Shown one piece after another: positions 37,000 to 46,380 of a stretch of DNA of 64,000 nucleotides. The position numbers were made by a program, and so were the translations under genes. The DNA comes from Sulfuricurvum sp. (lineage in GTDB: Bacteria > Campylobacterota > Campylobacteria > Campylobacterales > Sulfurimonadaceae): the NCBI RefSeq assembly GCF_028710345.1, contig NZ_JAQTUH010000008.1, positions 1 to 64,000 on the forward strand, read 5' to 3'. Each line of letters starts with the position of its first letter. The stretch's first letter is position 1. A model generated the notes under the pieces. The model was given only the letters and a program-made list of their open reading frames with translations, had not been told where the DNA came from and ran no database searches.

Positions 37000-39900
37000 A
37001 TGGCAAAGAGAAAAGTAAATAACGACTATGCAAATCTCACAATCGTCGGTTTAGGAGCGAGTGCCGGAGGGTTTGAAGCACTTCAAAAATTTATTCAAAA
37101 TATCGAGCCATCGAGTCGAATTACGTATGTTATTGTCCAACATCTCGATCCAAAACAGCCTACAATGCTAGGGACACTATTGGAGCGTTTTTCGAAAATC
37201 CCTATTATTGCTGTTACCGATAATCTTGAGCCTTTGGCAGATCATATCTACTATTGCCCGCCCAATTCCGACATCGTCATCGAAGAGGGGCATTTTAAAC
37301 TTGTCGCCCCCTCTCTCAAGCCTTATCCAAAACCCTCGGTTAATCGATTTCTAAAATCACTGGCATTGGAGAAAAAAGAAAAAGCGATAGGGATTATCCT
37401 CAGCGGTACGGGAAGTGATGGTGCAGAGGGGATTGTTGCTATAAAACAAGGGGGTGGTATCGCTTTGGCTGAAAACGAAGATGCCAAATATTTTTCGATG
37501 CCCAAAGCGGCTATCGATACCCATGCAGTGGATGCAGTTTTACCCTCGGAGTTGTTAGCGCAAGGGATCCCCTATGCGATTGATGATCCGAAATATTTTG
37601 ATCGCCATTTCGATCTTTTAGACAATATCGATAAAGTGTTTCGTTTGTTAAATCAAAAAAGTGAAGTTGATTTTAGCGATTACAAAGAAAATACCATCCA
37701 TCGCCGATTGGAGCGACGGATAATTGATACTAAATCAGAAAGTGTTACTGATTACATCGACCTTTTGCAACGTTCCCCTGCCGAAATTATGAACCTAAAA
37801 AAAGAGCTTTTGATTATTGTTACTTCACTGTTTCGCGATAAAGAGGCTTTTAGGGCATTAGGAATGGAAGTTGAGTCGCTTTTAAAGGATAAGCTCGATA
37901 ATCATATCCGTATATGGGTTGCCGCATGTGCTACGGGGGATGAAGCCTACTCTATGGCTATTGTTATCAGCGAGCTTTTGAAAAAGATGGAGATCACTAA
38001 AAAAGTGACGATTTTCGCTACCGATGTGAGTGAAGAGGCAATCGATGAGGCGCGTAGTCGAAGCTTTAGTGAGGAGGAGATTAGTGAAATCGATCCGCTA
38101 ATCCTCTCTAGCTATTTTGTTGAAAAAAACCGCAGGTACTCTCCTATCAAAGCGATACGGGACATGATCGTATTTTCGAAGCATGACGTCATTAAAGATC
38201 CTCCATTTCTAAATCTTGATTTGGTCAGTTGTCGTAATCTTTTGATTTATTTTAACTCTGAATTGCAACAACGGGTCATCAGTATCTTTTCGTATGCATT
38301 ACGTTATCAGGGGTTGATGTTTTTAGGGTTGTCCGAGACTATCGGGAATCTCACCTCTATTTTTGCTATTATTGATAACAAACACAAGATTTATCGTAAA
38401 TCAAATGATATGGGAAATATCGATATCGAAGCACTCGCCTATTTTCAAAAAAAGGATTTTCAACGCGGTTCTCGAAAATTGCGTGATGAGGTAAATGCGT
38501 TAGACATTAACGGTTCGATCAACAATGCCGTCGCAGGATTTTTTGCTCAAAACGGTATTGTAGTGGACTCCAGCGGGGGTATTTTGTTTTTCAAGGGGGA
38601 GAATAAATACATTTCTCATCCTAACGGTTTAGCAACCAATGACATCTATAAACAAGTTTCCGATTTTCTCCGACTCGATTTACGAGCTACACTAAATGAA
38701 GCAGTTAAAAATGAACACGTCACCGTCTCTAAAAAAATTCGCGTATTACCACTGACGGATGATCGTGTTTATGTGACGATCACGGTTTTTCCTCTTCCGC
38801 GAAACAGACTTGCCGAGAACAGCTATTTTATTGCATTTGAAGAGATCAATGAAACCGATCGCTCGGTACTCCTCTCGCATCAAATGCAGGTGCATGACAT
38901 CAATGACGTCAATATCCTCGAAAATGAGCTAACGGCACTCAAAGAGCGTTTACAAATTACCATCGAAGAACTCGAAACTTCAAACGAAGAGCTCCAAAGT
39001 ACGAATGAAGAGTTGCAAAGTACCAACGAAGAGTTACAATCGACGAACGAAGAGTTAGAAACCTCGAACGAAGAGCTTCAAAGTACGAATGAAGAGCTAC
39101 ATACGGTTAATGATGAACTGGAACATAAAAATAAAGAGTTGGCATTTGTCAACGAAGCATTGAATAAAGTGGTCGAAGTAATCAACACGGATGTATTGAT
39201 TTTAGACAAAAATCTCGATCTTTTCCTCCATACCAAAGGGATGGAACGGTTTTTCAAAATCAATTATATTCATAAAATCAATCTCAGTGAAATCATTATT
39301 AATGCATTAGTTTCTATCCCTGATTTGTTTGAAAACGTCAAAAATGTTGTGCAAAATAAGACAGAAGTGGAATACGATTTGATTATTGATAATCGCATCT
39401 ACTGGTTTCAAATCAAATCGATTAATTTCTCCAGTGATGATTTTGGGGTCATTATCGGCTTTACCGATAAAACCGATATCATTCGCAACCAAGAGCTGAT
39501 GTTTCAACAATCAAAACTCGCCAGTATGGGGGAGATGATTGGTAATATTGCCCATCAATGGAGACAACCGCTCAACTCACTAGCATTAAACCTTTTTGCC
39601 ATAGAGAAAAAATTTCATACCGATGCGGTCAATAAAGATCTCTTTCATACTTTTGTGGAAGAGTCTCAAAAAACCATTCAGCACATGTCCACTACTATCG
39701 ATGATTTTAGGGATTTTTTCAATCCGAATAAAGCCAAAAAATTGTTTAAATTGTCATTTGTAATCGATAAAACAATCTCATTCGTCCACGATTCGTTTAA
39801 AAATCATGGAATCACTATCTATTATGATGATAAAGGGGATATTGAAATTTTTGGGTATGAGAATGAGTTTGCACAAGTGCTTATTAACATTTTCAATAAT

Positions 39901-40200
39901 TCCAAAGATGCCATTTTACGAGAAAAACGTGAGGATGGCTTTATCCGTATTGGAGTTGAACATAAAAGAGATAAGGCTATCGTGATTATCACTGATAATG
40001 GTGGCGGAGCATCCGATGAAATTATCAATCGTGCATTTGAACCTTACTTTACGACCAAAGAGAAGAAAGATGGGACAGGAATAGGGTTGTATATGTCAAA
40101 AATGATTATCGAAAATAGTATGAGTGGATCAATCCGTATGGAGACGATCCAAAATGGGATGCAGACTGAAATCACTTTAGAAGTTAAATACGATGCTTAA
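37000..40200 (+). CDS. CheB-CheR-PAS-histidine kinase fusion
   Basis: The 1066-residue protein contains, in order, five parts. A CheB methylesterase (about 12-190) has triad residues S21 (GASAGG), H48 (VQHLDP) and D140 (GTGSDG). A CheR methyltransferase (about 205-470) has WVAACATGDEAYSMAI, FATDVSEEAID and LVSCRNLLIYF. A coiled coil (about 645-715) is built of repeated EEL(Q/E)(S/T)(T/S)N heptads. A PAS domain spans about 725-825. A histidine kinase has H852 in NIAHQWRQPL and the HATPase G boxes DNGGGAS and GTGIGLYMSK. It could modify chemoreceptors and phosphorylate a regulator; the receiver gene downstream overlaps it by 8 bp (ATGCTTAA) and is the obvious partner. It is downstream of the LOV gene. 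Confidence 0.92.
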   Translation: MAKRKVNNDYANLTIVGLGASAGGFEALQKFIQNIEPSSRITYVIVQHLDPKQPTMLGTLLERFSKIPIIAVTDNLEPLADHIYYCPPNSDIVIEEGHFKLVAPSLKPYPKPSVNRFLKSLALEKKEKAIGIILSGTGSDGAEGIVAIKQGGGIALAENEDAKYFSMPKAAIDTHAVDAVLPSELLAQGIPYAIDDPKYFDRHFDLLDNIDKVFRLLNQKSEVDFSDYKENTIHRRLERRIIDTKSESVTDYIDLLQRSPAEIMNLKKELLIIVTSLFRDKEAFRALGMEVESLLKDKLDNHIRIWVAACATGDEAYSMAIVISELLKKMEITKKVTIFATDVSEEAIDEARSRSFSEEEISEIDPLILSSYFVEKNRRYSPIKAIRDMIVFSKHDVIKDPPFLNLDLVSCRNLLIYFNSELQQRVISIFSYALRYQGLMFLGLSETIGNLTSIFAIIDNKHKIYRKSNDMGNIDIEALAYFQKKDFQRGSRKLRDEVNALDINGSINNAVAGFFAQNGIVVDSSGGILFFKGENKYISHPNGLATNDIYKQVSDFLRLDLRATLNEAVKNEHVTVSKKIRVLPLTDDRVYVTITVFPLPRNRLAENSYFIAFEEINETDRSVLLSHQMQVHDINDVNILENELTALKERLQITIEELETSNEELQSTNEELQSTNEELQSTNEELETSNEELQSTNEELHTVNDELEHKNKELAFVNEALNKVVEVINTDVLILDKNLDLFLHTKGMERFFKINYIHKINLSEIIINALVSIPDLFENVKNVVQNKTEVEYDLIIDNRIYWFQIKSINFSSDDFGVIIGFTDKTDIIRNQELMFQQSKLASMGEMIGNIAHQWRQPLNSLALNLFAIEKKFHTDAVNKDLFHTFVEESQKTIQHMSTTIDDFRDFFNPNKAKKLFKLSFVIDKTISFVHDSFKNHGITIYYDDKGDIEIFGYENEFAQVLINIFNNSKDAILREKREDGFIRIGVEHKRDKAIVIITDNGGGASDEIINRAFEPYFTTKEKKDGTGIGLYMSKMIIENSMSGSIRMETIQNGMQTEITLEVKYDA

Positions 40201-41497
40201 ATCATTTACCCTTTTATATGTTGAGGACGATTCTTCCACCGTGCGTTCTTTTATCAATGCATTCGGTGATTATTTTAATGAGGTAATTATTGCGCGAAAT
40301 GCAGAAGAGGGGTTAGAGCTTTTTGAAAAACATTCTCCTCATATTTTGATTACTGATTTACAGCTTCCAAAAATGAGTGGATTGGAGATGATAGCACACA
40401 TACGCCATGCACATCCATCTTTTCCTATCATCGTTAATTCCGCTTTTAGTGATACCCATTTGTTATTACGAAGTATTGCATTGCATGTTGACAATTATAT
40501 TCTCAAGCCGACTGATCCGTATCAGCTGTTGCATGTGTTGGAAAAAATAGCTCGGATTATTACATTGGAGAAAAAACTCAATACCACTCGTGAAATAATG
40601 CAGACGATGATCGATGGAATACCCGATCCCATCCTTTATATTGAACCTGATTACACGATAGCAATGATGAATCAGGCAGCAAAAGAACAAGCCGATGATT
40701 CAGTACTGGTCAATAAATGTTTTAATTTAGCACAAAAAAATCTTCCTGCGTGTTCAGAAGATGGGAGCTCATGCCCAATGAACAGCGTTAAAAAAATAAA
40801 GCAACCAGTCACTATGCGTCATCTACGAAAAGATAAAGAGGGAAACAAACGGTATGTTGAAGTGCATATGCGCCCCATTTTAGATACAGAGGGTGAGATA
40901 ACTGCTTATGTTGAAATTACGCATGATATTACGCAATATCTGACAGTACAAGATCGCCTTGTGGCGGAAACAGAAAAGTTATCCCATATTTCGATGCACG
41001 ACCCCCTAACACATCTCCCTAACAGACGTCTTTTTATGGATAGAATAGAACAAACGATTCAACATAAAAGCCGAACTAAAGAGATATTTGGTGTATTTTT
41101 TATCGATTTAGACCATTTTAAAGAGATTAATGATTCTATCGGTCATTCAAGTGGTGATTTGTTATTGATAGAAGCGGCAAAGCGGATGCAAAAAGTTATC
41201 CGTAAAGGGGATACCCTATCACGTTTTGGCGGGGATGAATTTCTCCTGATAATTGAAAATGGAATGACAGTATCCCATTTTTCAAAGATAGCAGAAAAAA
41301 TACAAAAACTTTTTCAAGAACCTTTCTTAATTAATGAACATCAAGTCGTGAGTAGTTGTAGTATCGGCATTAGCTTATTTCCGCAAGATGGCAAAAATGC
41401 AGAGCTTCTCTTAAGTAATGCAGATAAGGCAATGTATGCGTCTAAAAACGGTGGTCGTCACCAATTTCACTTTTTTGATCCGAAATTGATGGTGTAA
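40193..41497 (+). CDS. Receiver-PAS-GGDEF diguanylate cyclase
   Basis: The 434-residue protein has a receiver domain (residues 1-125) with acidic residues E11-D13, phosphoacceptor D55 (ITDLQLPKM) and the Lys of NYILKPTD. A PAS domain (about 135-250) includes a CXXC-like ACSEDGSSCPMN segment. A GGDEF domain (about 265-434) has HDPLTHLPNRRLFMDR and an intact GGDEF at 346-350. It makes cyclic di-GMP. An RxxD inhibitory site is not obvious. The 8-bp overlap with the CheB-CheR-kinase gene strongly suggests that this kinase phosphorylates it, linking the module to motility or attachment decisions. Confidence 0.92.
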   Translation: MLKSFTLLYVEDDSSTVRSFINAFGDYFNEVIIARNAEEGLELFEKHSPHILITDLQLPKMSGLEMIAHIRHAHPSFPIIVNSAFSDTHLLLRSIALHVDNYILKPTDPYQLLHVLEKIARIITLEKKLNTTREIMQTMIDGIPDPILYIEPDYTIAMMNQAAKEQADDSVLVNKCFNLAQKNLPACSEDGSSCPMNSVKKIKQPVTMRHLRKDKEGNKRYVEVHMRPILDTEGEITAYVEITHDITQYLTVQDRLVAETEKLSHISMHDPLTHLPNRRLFMDRIEQTIQHKSRTKEIFGVFFIDLDHFKEINDSIGHSSGDLLLIEAAKRMQKVIRKGDTLSRFGGDEFLLIIENGMTVSHFSKIAEKIQKLFQEPFLINEHQVVSSCSIGISLFPQDGKNAELLLSNADKAMYASKNGGRHQFHFFDPKLMV

Positions 41498-41578
41498 ATC
41501 TACAAATCCTTTGTTATGCATAGGTAAACGCGCTATAATTCCACCAATTATTGAACTATATTTAGAGGAGCATATCGT

Positions 41579-42286
41579 ATGGGAAGAGCGTTTGAATATC
41601 GTAAAGCCGCAAAAATGAAACGTTGGGGAAATATGTCCCGCGTATTTCCAAAGTTGGGTAAAATTATCACGATGGCGGCAAAAGAGGGTGGGGAAGATCC
41701 CGATATGAACCCGAAACTCCGTAGTGCGATAATGACTGCTAAAGCGCAAAATATGCCAAAAGACAATATTGATGCGGCAATCAAACGAGCATCCGGTAAA
41801 GACGCTATCTCTTTGGCAGAGATGAATATCGAGGGAAAAGGACCACATGGGGTACTCTTTTTCGTCGAGTGTGCTACCGATAACAATGCGCGTACAATCT
41901 CCAATGTCCGCACGATTTTTGGACGTGCCAAAGGTGAAACTCTCAACAACGGTTCACTCGAATTTATGTTTAGCCGTAAAGCGGTGTTTCGATTTCCAAA
42001 ACCGGCTATGGATTTAGAAGAACTTGAATTTGCACTCATCGATGCAGGGTTAGACAGTATCGAAGAAGAAGAGGGTGAGGTGAGCGTGTATGGTGAATAC
42101 ACTTCGTTCGGCGCCCTCTCATCAGAGTTGGAAAAAATGGGAATTACCCCTGATAGTGCGGCATTGGAGCGTATCGCGAACTCTCCGGTAGAGTTTAATG
42201 ATGAGCAGATGGCGGATATTGAAAAACTAATTGATAAACTCGAAGAGGACGATGACGTTCAAGCGGTTTATACGAATATCGGATAA
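41579..42286 (+). CDS. yebC: YebC/PmpR family protein (transcription or ribosome-associated)
   Basis: The 235-residue protein has the family start [21 protein letters not shown] (the family signature is GHSKWANIKHRK; this phylum uses the variant seen here). It also has the diagnostic [20 protein letters not shown]. YebC proteins are described as DNA-binding regulators and, more recently, as factors that help translation of proline stretches; which applies here is not visible. The ATG at 41579 has a GAGGAG site. A strong hairpin at 42296-42324 lies at its 3' end, where it converges on the lytic transglycosylase gene. Confidence 0.93.
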   Translation: MGRAFEYRKAAKMKRWGNMSRVFPKLGKIITMAAKEGGEDPDMNPKLRSAIMTAKAQNMPKDNIDAAIKRASGKDAISLAEMNIEGKGPHGVLFFVECATDNNARTISNVRTIFGRAKGETLNNGSLEFMFSRKAVFRFPKPAMDLEELEFALIDAGLDSIEEEEGEVSVYGEYTSFGALSSELEKMGITPDSAALERIANSPVEFNDEQMADIEKLIDKLEEDDDVQAVYTNIG

Positions 42287-42295
42287 AGTTTAACT

Positions 42296-42324
42296 GTTCA
42301 CCCCTGAATAGGCTCAGGGGGAAC
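42296..42324. terminator. Hairpin between convergent yebC and lytic transglycosylase genes
   Basis: The stem GTTC-a-CCCCTGA / TCAGGGG-GAAC (loop ATAGGC, one bulged A) has 11 paired bases, 7 of them G:C-rich. It covers the 3' end of the transglycosylase frame and begins 10 bases after the yebC stop. T-tracts on either side are weak, so bidirectional termination is likely but not certain. Confidence 0.45.
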
Positions 42325-42966
42325 GGTTGAATCTTCTTTTATCTCATTTTGATGGATGGTAGCATCCAAGAGTAATGTTTTAATAAAGTGATCTTTCGTC
42401 CCTCTTTTGAATTCGGGATCTTTTAAAAGTACAGAAATTTTATTACTTCCATTCTTTTTAATAAGTCGTTTGAGCTTTATCTCTCCCAGTCCATAAGCAA
42501 AGTCAGCGAGATACCACTCTCCAAACTCTTTTTTTAAATCTTTGATATAGCGTATAGCGGCTTCGGTTGAGAGGCAAATATTGGTTCTCTCATCATGCCC
42601 TTTTTTGATTGTGAGACCATAGGTTCGTCCTGATTGTTTCATGAATTGCCATAAGCCGACGGCTCCGCTTCCGTGAGCATCATTTCTAAAATTTGATTCG
42701 CAATAGGGGATAAGAGAGAAATATAGGGGAATATTTGCCTCTTCAAATTGTTTTGCTATTTTTGCATGTTCTTCTTTGGTGACTTGATAGCGTTTCATGT
42801 GATAGTTATAACTGGTAGCGTACGTCTCGCGTACGTTGTGAAGGGGATTAATATCATCATAGGACTCTTCAGAACCTATGGATGTTAGAGAAGCATTGAT
42901 TGCATCCTCAGAGGGTGCACCGTAGAGAGAACTCAGGGTAATGATGAGGACGAAAACCTTTCTCAT
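42298..42966 (-). CDS. Lytic transglycosylase, SLT family
   Basis: The 222-residue protein has a signal peptide (residues 1-16). An SLT-type catalytic domain follows (about 75-185) with the Glu in PYCESNFR, the GAVGLWQFMKQSGRTYGL motif and CLSTEAAIRYIKDL. It cleaves the glycan strand of peptidoglycan to 1,6-anhydro ends in the periplasm. The stretch of about 55 residues before the domain is unusual in content (two tyrosine-rich segments) but has no known domain. The ATG at 42966 overlaps the MFS gene stop by four bases (ATGA), so both come from one transcript. Confidence 0.88.
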   Translation of the reverse strand: MRKVFVLIITLSSLYGAPSEDAINASLTSIGSEESYDDINPLHNVRETYATSYNYHMKRYQVTKEEHAKIAKQFEEANIPLYFSLIPYCESNFRNDAHGSGAVGLWQFMKQSGRTYGLTIKKGHDERTNICLSTEAAIRYIKDLKKEFGEWYLADFAYGLGEIKLKRLIKKNGSNKISVLLKDPEFKRGTKDHFIKTLLLDATIHQNEIKEDSTVPPEPIQG

Positions 42967-44195
42967 ACTTCGATATAATCCAAATCTTTGTGGAATGTTT
43001 CATGGGTATAATAAAGTGCAACGGCAGCAAGGGTAAAGCAAACTGCTCCCACAATAGCACCTGCCCCTAAAATTCCATAATTTGCTTTGAGGGAAATAAA
43101 TGAGAGGGTAATAGGAACTACTGCACCGCGAACGAAATTGGGTGCAGTAGTGGCGACGGTAGCACGGATATTGGTTCCGAACTGCTCTGCAGCCATCGTG
43201 ATAAAGAGAGCCCAATAGCCGCAGAAAATACCCAGTGCAAAACATGCCCAGTAAAACTCAGAAGGTGTTGCTCCGTGTAGGGTGTAATACCATACGACAC
43301 TCAAAGAGGAGAGGAGTAAAAAGAGGGTAAATGCATTTTTGCGACTTTTGAGTTTTTGGGAGAGATAACCGCTGGCGAAATCACCGATAGCCAAACCGAT
43401 ATAGCAGTACATTAATGCAGTACCTGCACTTATGTCACCGGTAATCTCTAATGCCTTGGCAAATTCGGGAGAGAACATAACGAGTACTCCCACGACAAAC
43501 CATAATGGTATACCAATAGCAATTGCTTTGAGGTATTTACCGAGTAACCGTTTGTGTGTAAAGAGGGCAAAAAAATCTCCCCGTTTGATATTTTCACTAA
43601 GATTGTGTTCAAACATCCCTGATTCACGCACTTTGAGACGAAGTATTAGCAGTGTAAAACCTAATATCCCTCCAAACATATAAGCATTTCTCCATGCAAA
43701 ATGTTCCGCAACGAGATTGGCGGCAACCACTCCGAGTACACCAAAACTGGCGATGCTCATTACTCCATATCCGCGAAGATGTTTTGGGAGGATTTCGGCA
43801 ACCAGTGTTACTCCTGCTCCAAGTTCTCCCGCTAAACCGATTCCGGCGATAAAACGCAACGCCGCATATTGTTCGACATTGGTCACAAAAGCGTTAAGAA
43901 AATTGGCAACCGAATAGAGGACGATAGAGGCAAAGAGTACCGAAAGTCGCCCTTTTTTATCCCCCAATATTCCCCATAAAATTCCTCCGATGAGCATCCC
44001 TCCCATCTGCATATTGAGAATCGTAGAACCCCATGCAGTGATTTCATCAGCTTTGAGCCCAAGCTCACTGAGACTTGCTACACGGACTACTCCGAATAAA
44101 ATAAGATCGTAGATATCGACAAAATACCCCATTGCGATAACGATGACCGGCAATGTCAATACTTGACGAATAATTGTGAAAGAAGAACTGTTCAT
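42963..44195 (-). CDS. MFS transporter, metabolite:H+ symporter-like
   Basis: The protein of about 410 residues has 12 membrane helices. Motifs are FVDIYDLILFG in helix 1 (similar to the sugar/metabolite transporters of the major facilitator superfamily), a helix 2-3 loop GDKKGRLSVLF, and GIGLAGELGAGVTLVAEILPKHLRGYG in helices 4-5. These point to the metabolite/H+ symporter group (for example, shikimate, proline/betaine or dicarboxylate), but the substrate cannot be read. The ATG at 44195 (MNSSSF) has GGGAG upstream; a TTG four codons earlier is part of that site and is rejected. The lytic transglycosylase gene follows. Confidence 0.85.
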   Translation of the reverse strand: MNSSSFTIIRQVLTLPVIVIAMGYFVDIYDLILFGVVRVASLSELGLKADEITAWGSTILNMQMGGMLIGGILWGILGDKKGRLSVLFASIVLYSVANFLNAFVTNVEQYAALRFIAGIGLAGELGAGVTLVAEILPKHLRGYGVMSIASFGVLGVVAANLVAEHFAWRNAYMFGGILGFTLLILRLKVRESGMFEHNLSENIKRGDFFALFTHKRLLGKYLKAIAIGIPLWFVVGVLVMFSPEFAKALEITGDISAGTALMYCYIGLAIGDFASGYLSQKLKSRKNAFTLFLLLSSLSVVWYYTLHGATPSEFYWACFALGIFCGYWALFITMAAEQFGTNIRATVATTAPNFVRGAVVPITLSFISLKANYGILGAGAIVGAVCFTLAAVALYYTHETFHKDLDYIEV

Positions 44196-44311
44196 TAAAA
44201 CTCCCAATAGATAGTGATTGATTATAGATTATTTTAGCTTAGAAGTAGTATTATTAGCGATGTTTAAAAAATAGTAAAAAACATTATTAGTTTTTTAAAG
44301 GGGGATGTATT

Positions 44312-44563
44312 ATGCAAGACGTTCAAAAAAAAATTATCCGTTTTGTATTGGATTATGATATTTCTAATATAAATACGTATGCGGGATACAAAGGGGATTT
44401 AATCATAAAAGTAACCACGAAAAATAGAGAGGATGTCATAGATTTACGTAAATATGCACTCTCATTAGGCGTGAAAGAGGTTGTTATCAAAGAGAAGCTT
44501 GATACCAAGCAATATGAAATTTTTTGCGTCACGGTGGATGATGACGTTTACACGTTACGCTAA
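44312..44563 (+). CDS. Small protein of unknown function
   Basis: The 83-residue protein has no recognised domain. It starts with a strong GGGGGA ribosome site and is predicted mixed alpha/beta. Its features are a first helix (DVQKKIIRFVLDYDIS), two strands around LIIKVTTKN, a helix (DVIDLRKYALSLG), and two strands around KEVVIKEKL and EIFCVTVDDDVYTL. This could be a small dimeric fold. It lies in a gap between the divergent MFS gene and the methyltransferase gene, and its 3' end overlaps the latter by nine bases in convergent orientation. Confidence 0.6.
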   Translation: MQDVQKKIIRFVLDYDISNINTYAGYKGDLIIKVTTKNREDVIDLRKYALSLGVKEVVIKEKLDTKQYEIFCVTVDDDVYTLR

Positions 44564-45493
44564 CTCTTTTTTGAGTGAAGTAGCGGTTAAAAAGAGGTAA
44601 TCACGTCCTGTAACGGTGACGCGAAACTTTTTTTGCTGTAAATATTTTTTACAGTAATAGATATCTTTTATGATTATCGACATCTCTGAATAGGGATAGT
44701 TCGGTGCTTTTGCCCCATAAATCATCTCCCCCCCCATCCATCGACAATTCGGAAATCCTAAAATCATGGCACCATCTTTATTCAAATACTCTTGTACTAA
44801 CGAGGCAAAGAGGGGTTTAAACTCCAATGTAGAGCTTTGTAGGGTTCCGATGGTGATAATGAGATCGAATCGTCCTAGATTGAGCGATGATAAATCGTTA
44901 ATATCATGGACGTAAAAGTGGGCATTCCCCTCACCAAACCGCTCCCGTGCGACATTGATAGCACTGGATGAAAAGTCGATTCCGACGAGTTCTATATTCC
45001 TATACACTTCATCTGGGAGAATTTGACGGATGAGGTCAAATTCATCTCCTGTGTTGATCCCCAAATTCAATATCCGTTTTTTATCACCCACTTTGACACT
45101 TCGTAATGCACGCAGATAGGGACTCAAGAATGCGGGTTCTTCATTTTTGTGGATAGCGGCAAATCGGGACGCTGTGCCGTATTTTTCCTCTTTTTCCTCA
45201 GAATGATGAAACGAATCGCTAAGGTCGAGTTTTTCATAGGTGAGAGCTATGGTGTGTTCAGATAGGGGTTTGGGGGTTAAGAGGCGGCAAAACAGCAGTT
45301 CAGCTAAATCACTCCACCCTTTGTAAGAGCGATGGAGATAGTTTATTTCGTTTATTGTGACGGTTTCACCCGCATAGGAATTTTTGGCAATATCAGGGTT
45401 AAGTACTTCAAAGGTGATGGTATCAGACACCGTGAGTGCTTCGTGTGCCCATGAGAGGATTTCGCTGAGAGGTTCTGAGGTGAAGGTTTTCAT
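44555..45493 (-). CDS. Class I SAM-dependent methyltransferase
   Basis: The 312-residue protein has the SAM-binding motif KRILNLGINTGDEFDLIRQ (about 140-158, motif I LNLGINTGD), the acidic end of strand 2 in ELVGIDFSSSAINVARERF, and motif IV LGRFDLIITIGTLQ. Around it are about 130 N-terminal residues with no known domain. The methyl acceptor is unknown; LNLGxNTGDE plus the C-terminal ...YCKKYLQQKKFRVTVTG resembles small-molecule methyltransferases. The gene starts directly after the stop of the EamA transporter (TAA then ATG), so the two are co-expressed. Confidence 0.8.
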   Translation of the reverse strand: MKTFTSEPLSEILSWAHEALTVSDTITFEVLNPDIAKNSYAGETVTINEINYLHRSYKGWSDLAELLFCRLLTPKPLSEHTIALTYEKLDLSDSFHHSEEKEEKYGTASRFAAIHKNEEPAFLSPYLRALRSVKVGDKKRILNLGINTGDEFDLIRQILPDEVYRNIELVGIDFSSSAINVARERFGEGNAHFYVHDINDLSSLNLGRFDLIITIGTLQSSTLEFKPLFASLVQEYLNKDGAMILGFPNCRWMGGEMIYGAKAPNYPYSEMSIIIKDIYYCKKYLQQKKFRVTVTGRDYLFLTATSLKKELA

Positions 45494-46375
45494 TTATTTA
45501 CTCCGTGAGAGCATCAGACCGCTTATCACAATCATGAATGCGCCGATGATGATAGAGATAGTGGGCAAGGTATCCCCTAATAGTATCCCAAAAATGGTTG
45601 CAAAGAGGACAACGGAATAACTAACACTACTCACCAATCCTGCTTTGGCGTAAAAGTAAGCGCGAGTCATGTATATTTGTCCCCCTGCGGCTGATAATCC
45701 TATCAATACAATCCATACCCAATCGATTCCTTGGGGGAGAATAAATGGGCTTAGTGCGAAACTTAGCGAAGGTGAGGTGTAAAACTCACCTAATATCATC
45801 AGTATGAGGGGGATGAGTACACCCGAAATCATAAAAGAGAGGACGACGGTGCGTGTATCGTAGTAGGCTTTTAAACTTCGGACACTGGTGTAGGCGAGTG
45901 CGGAGAGAAATCCTGTGAGTATCCCCATAATATGGAGATAATTCCACTCCATTCCATTGAGTGTCACAACCCCTAAAAAACCGATGAGGATTGCTAAAAG
46001 CGCACTGGTTTTGAGCCTCTCTTTGAGGAGGAAAAAAGCGAGAATAGCGGTAAAAATAGGCTCTGTTTTAGCATAAATGATAGCGTTTGAGAGTGATGTT
46101 GCACTGATGGTGTAAAAAAAGGTGAGCAATGCAACCGTTCCAATAACTCCTCTAAAAACGAGGGTGAAAGGGCGACCCCCGACATTACGAATCGGAGAGT
46201 GAAAGAGGGTAAACGAGATAGCAATCAGACCGATAGCGTTACGCCAAAACGTCACCTCAACCGAGCTCATCGAAGCTGAGAGAAGTTTTGCAAACAGCAT
46301 CGTGAGGGCAAATAAAAACGATGCTAAAAGCATAAAAAATATGCCACGGCGTGTGTCAGAAGATGTATTCACCAA
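45494..46375 (-). CDS. EamA/DMT family transporter
   Basis: The 293-residue protein has 10 membrane helices in two EamA halves. Its markers are an N-terminal GIFFMLLASFLFALTMLFAKLL, a FWRNAIGLIAI segment, and two central GxxxG-like loops (LIGFLGVVTLNG; SAAGGQIYMTRAYF). The family exports or imports metabolites; the substrate is unknown here. It precedes the methyltransferase with no gap, and the two may serve one pathway. The lipoprotein gene lies just 5 bp from its stop side (46381). Confidence 0.85.
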   Translation of the reverse strand: MVNTSSDTRRGIFFMLLASFLFALTMLFAKLLSASMSSVEVTFWRNAIGLIAISFTLFHSPIRNVGGRPFTLVFRGVIGTVALLTFFYTISATSLSNAIIYAKTEPIFTAILAFFLLKERLKTSALLAILIGFLGVVTLNGMEWNYLHIMGILTGFLSALAYTSVRSLKAYYDTRTVVLSFMISGVLIPLILMILGEFYTSPSLSFALSPFILPQGIDWVWIVLIGLSAAGGQIYMTRAYFYAKAGLVSSVSYSVVLFATIFGILLGDTLPTISIIIGAFMIVISGLMLSRSK

Positions 46376-46380
46376 AAAAC

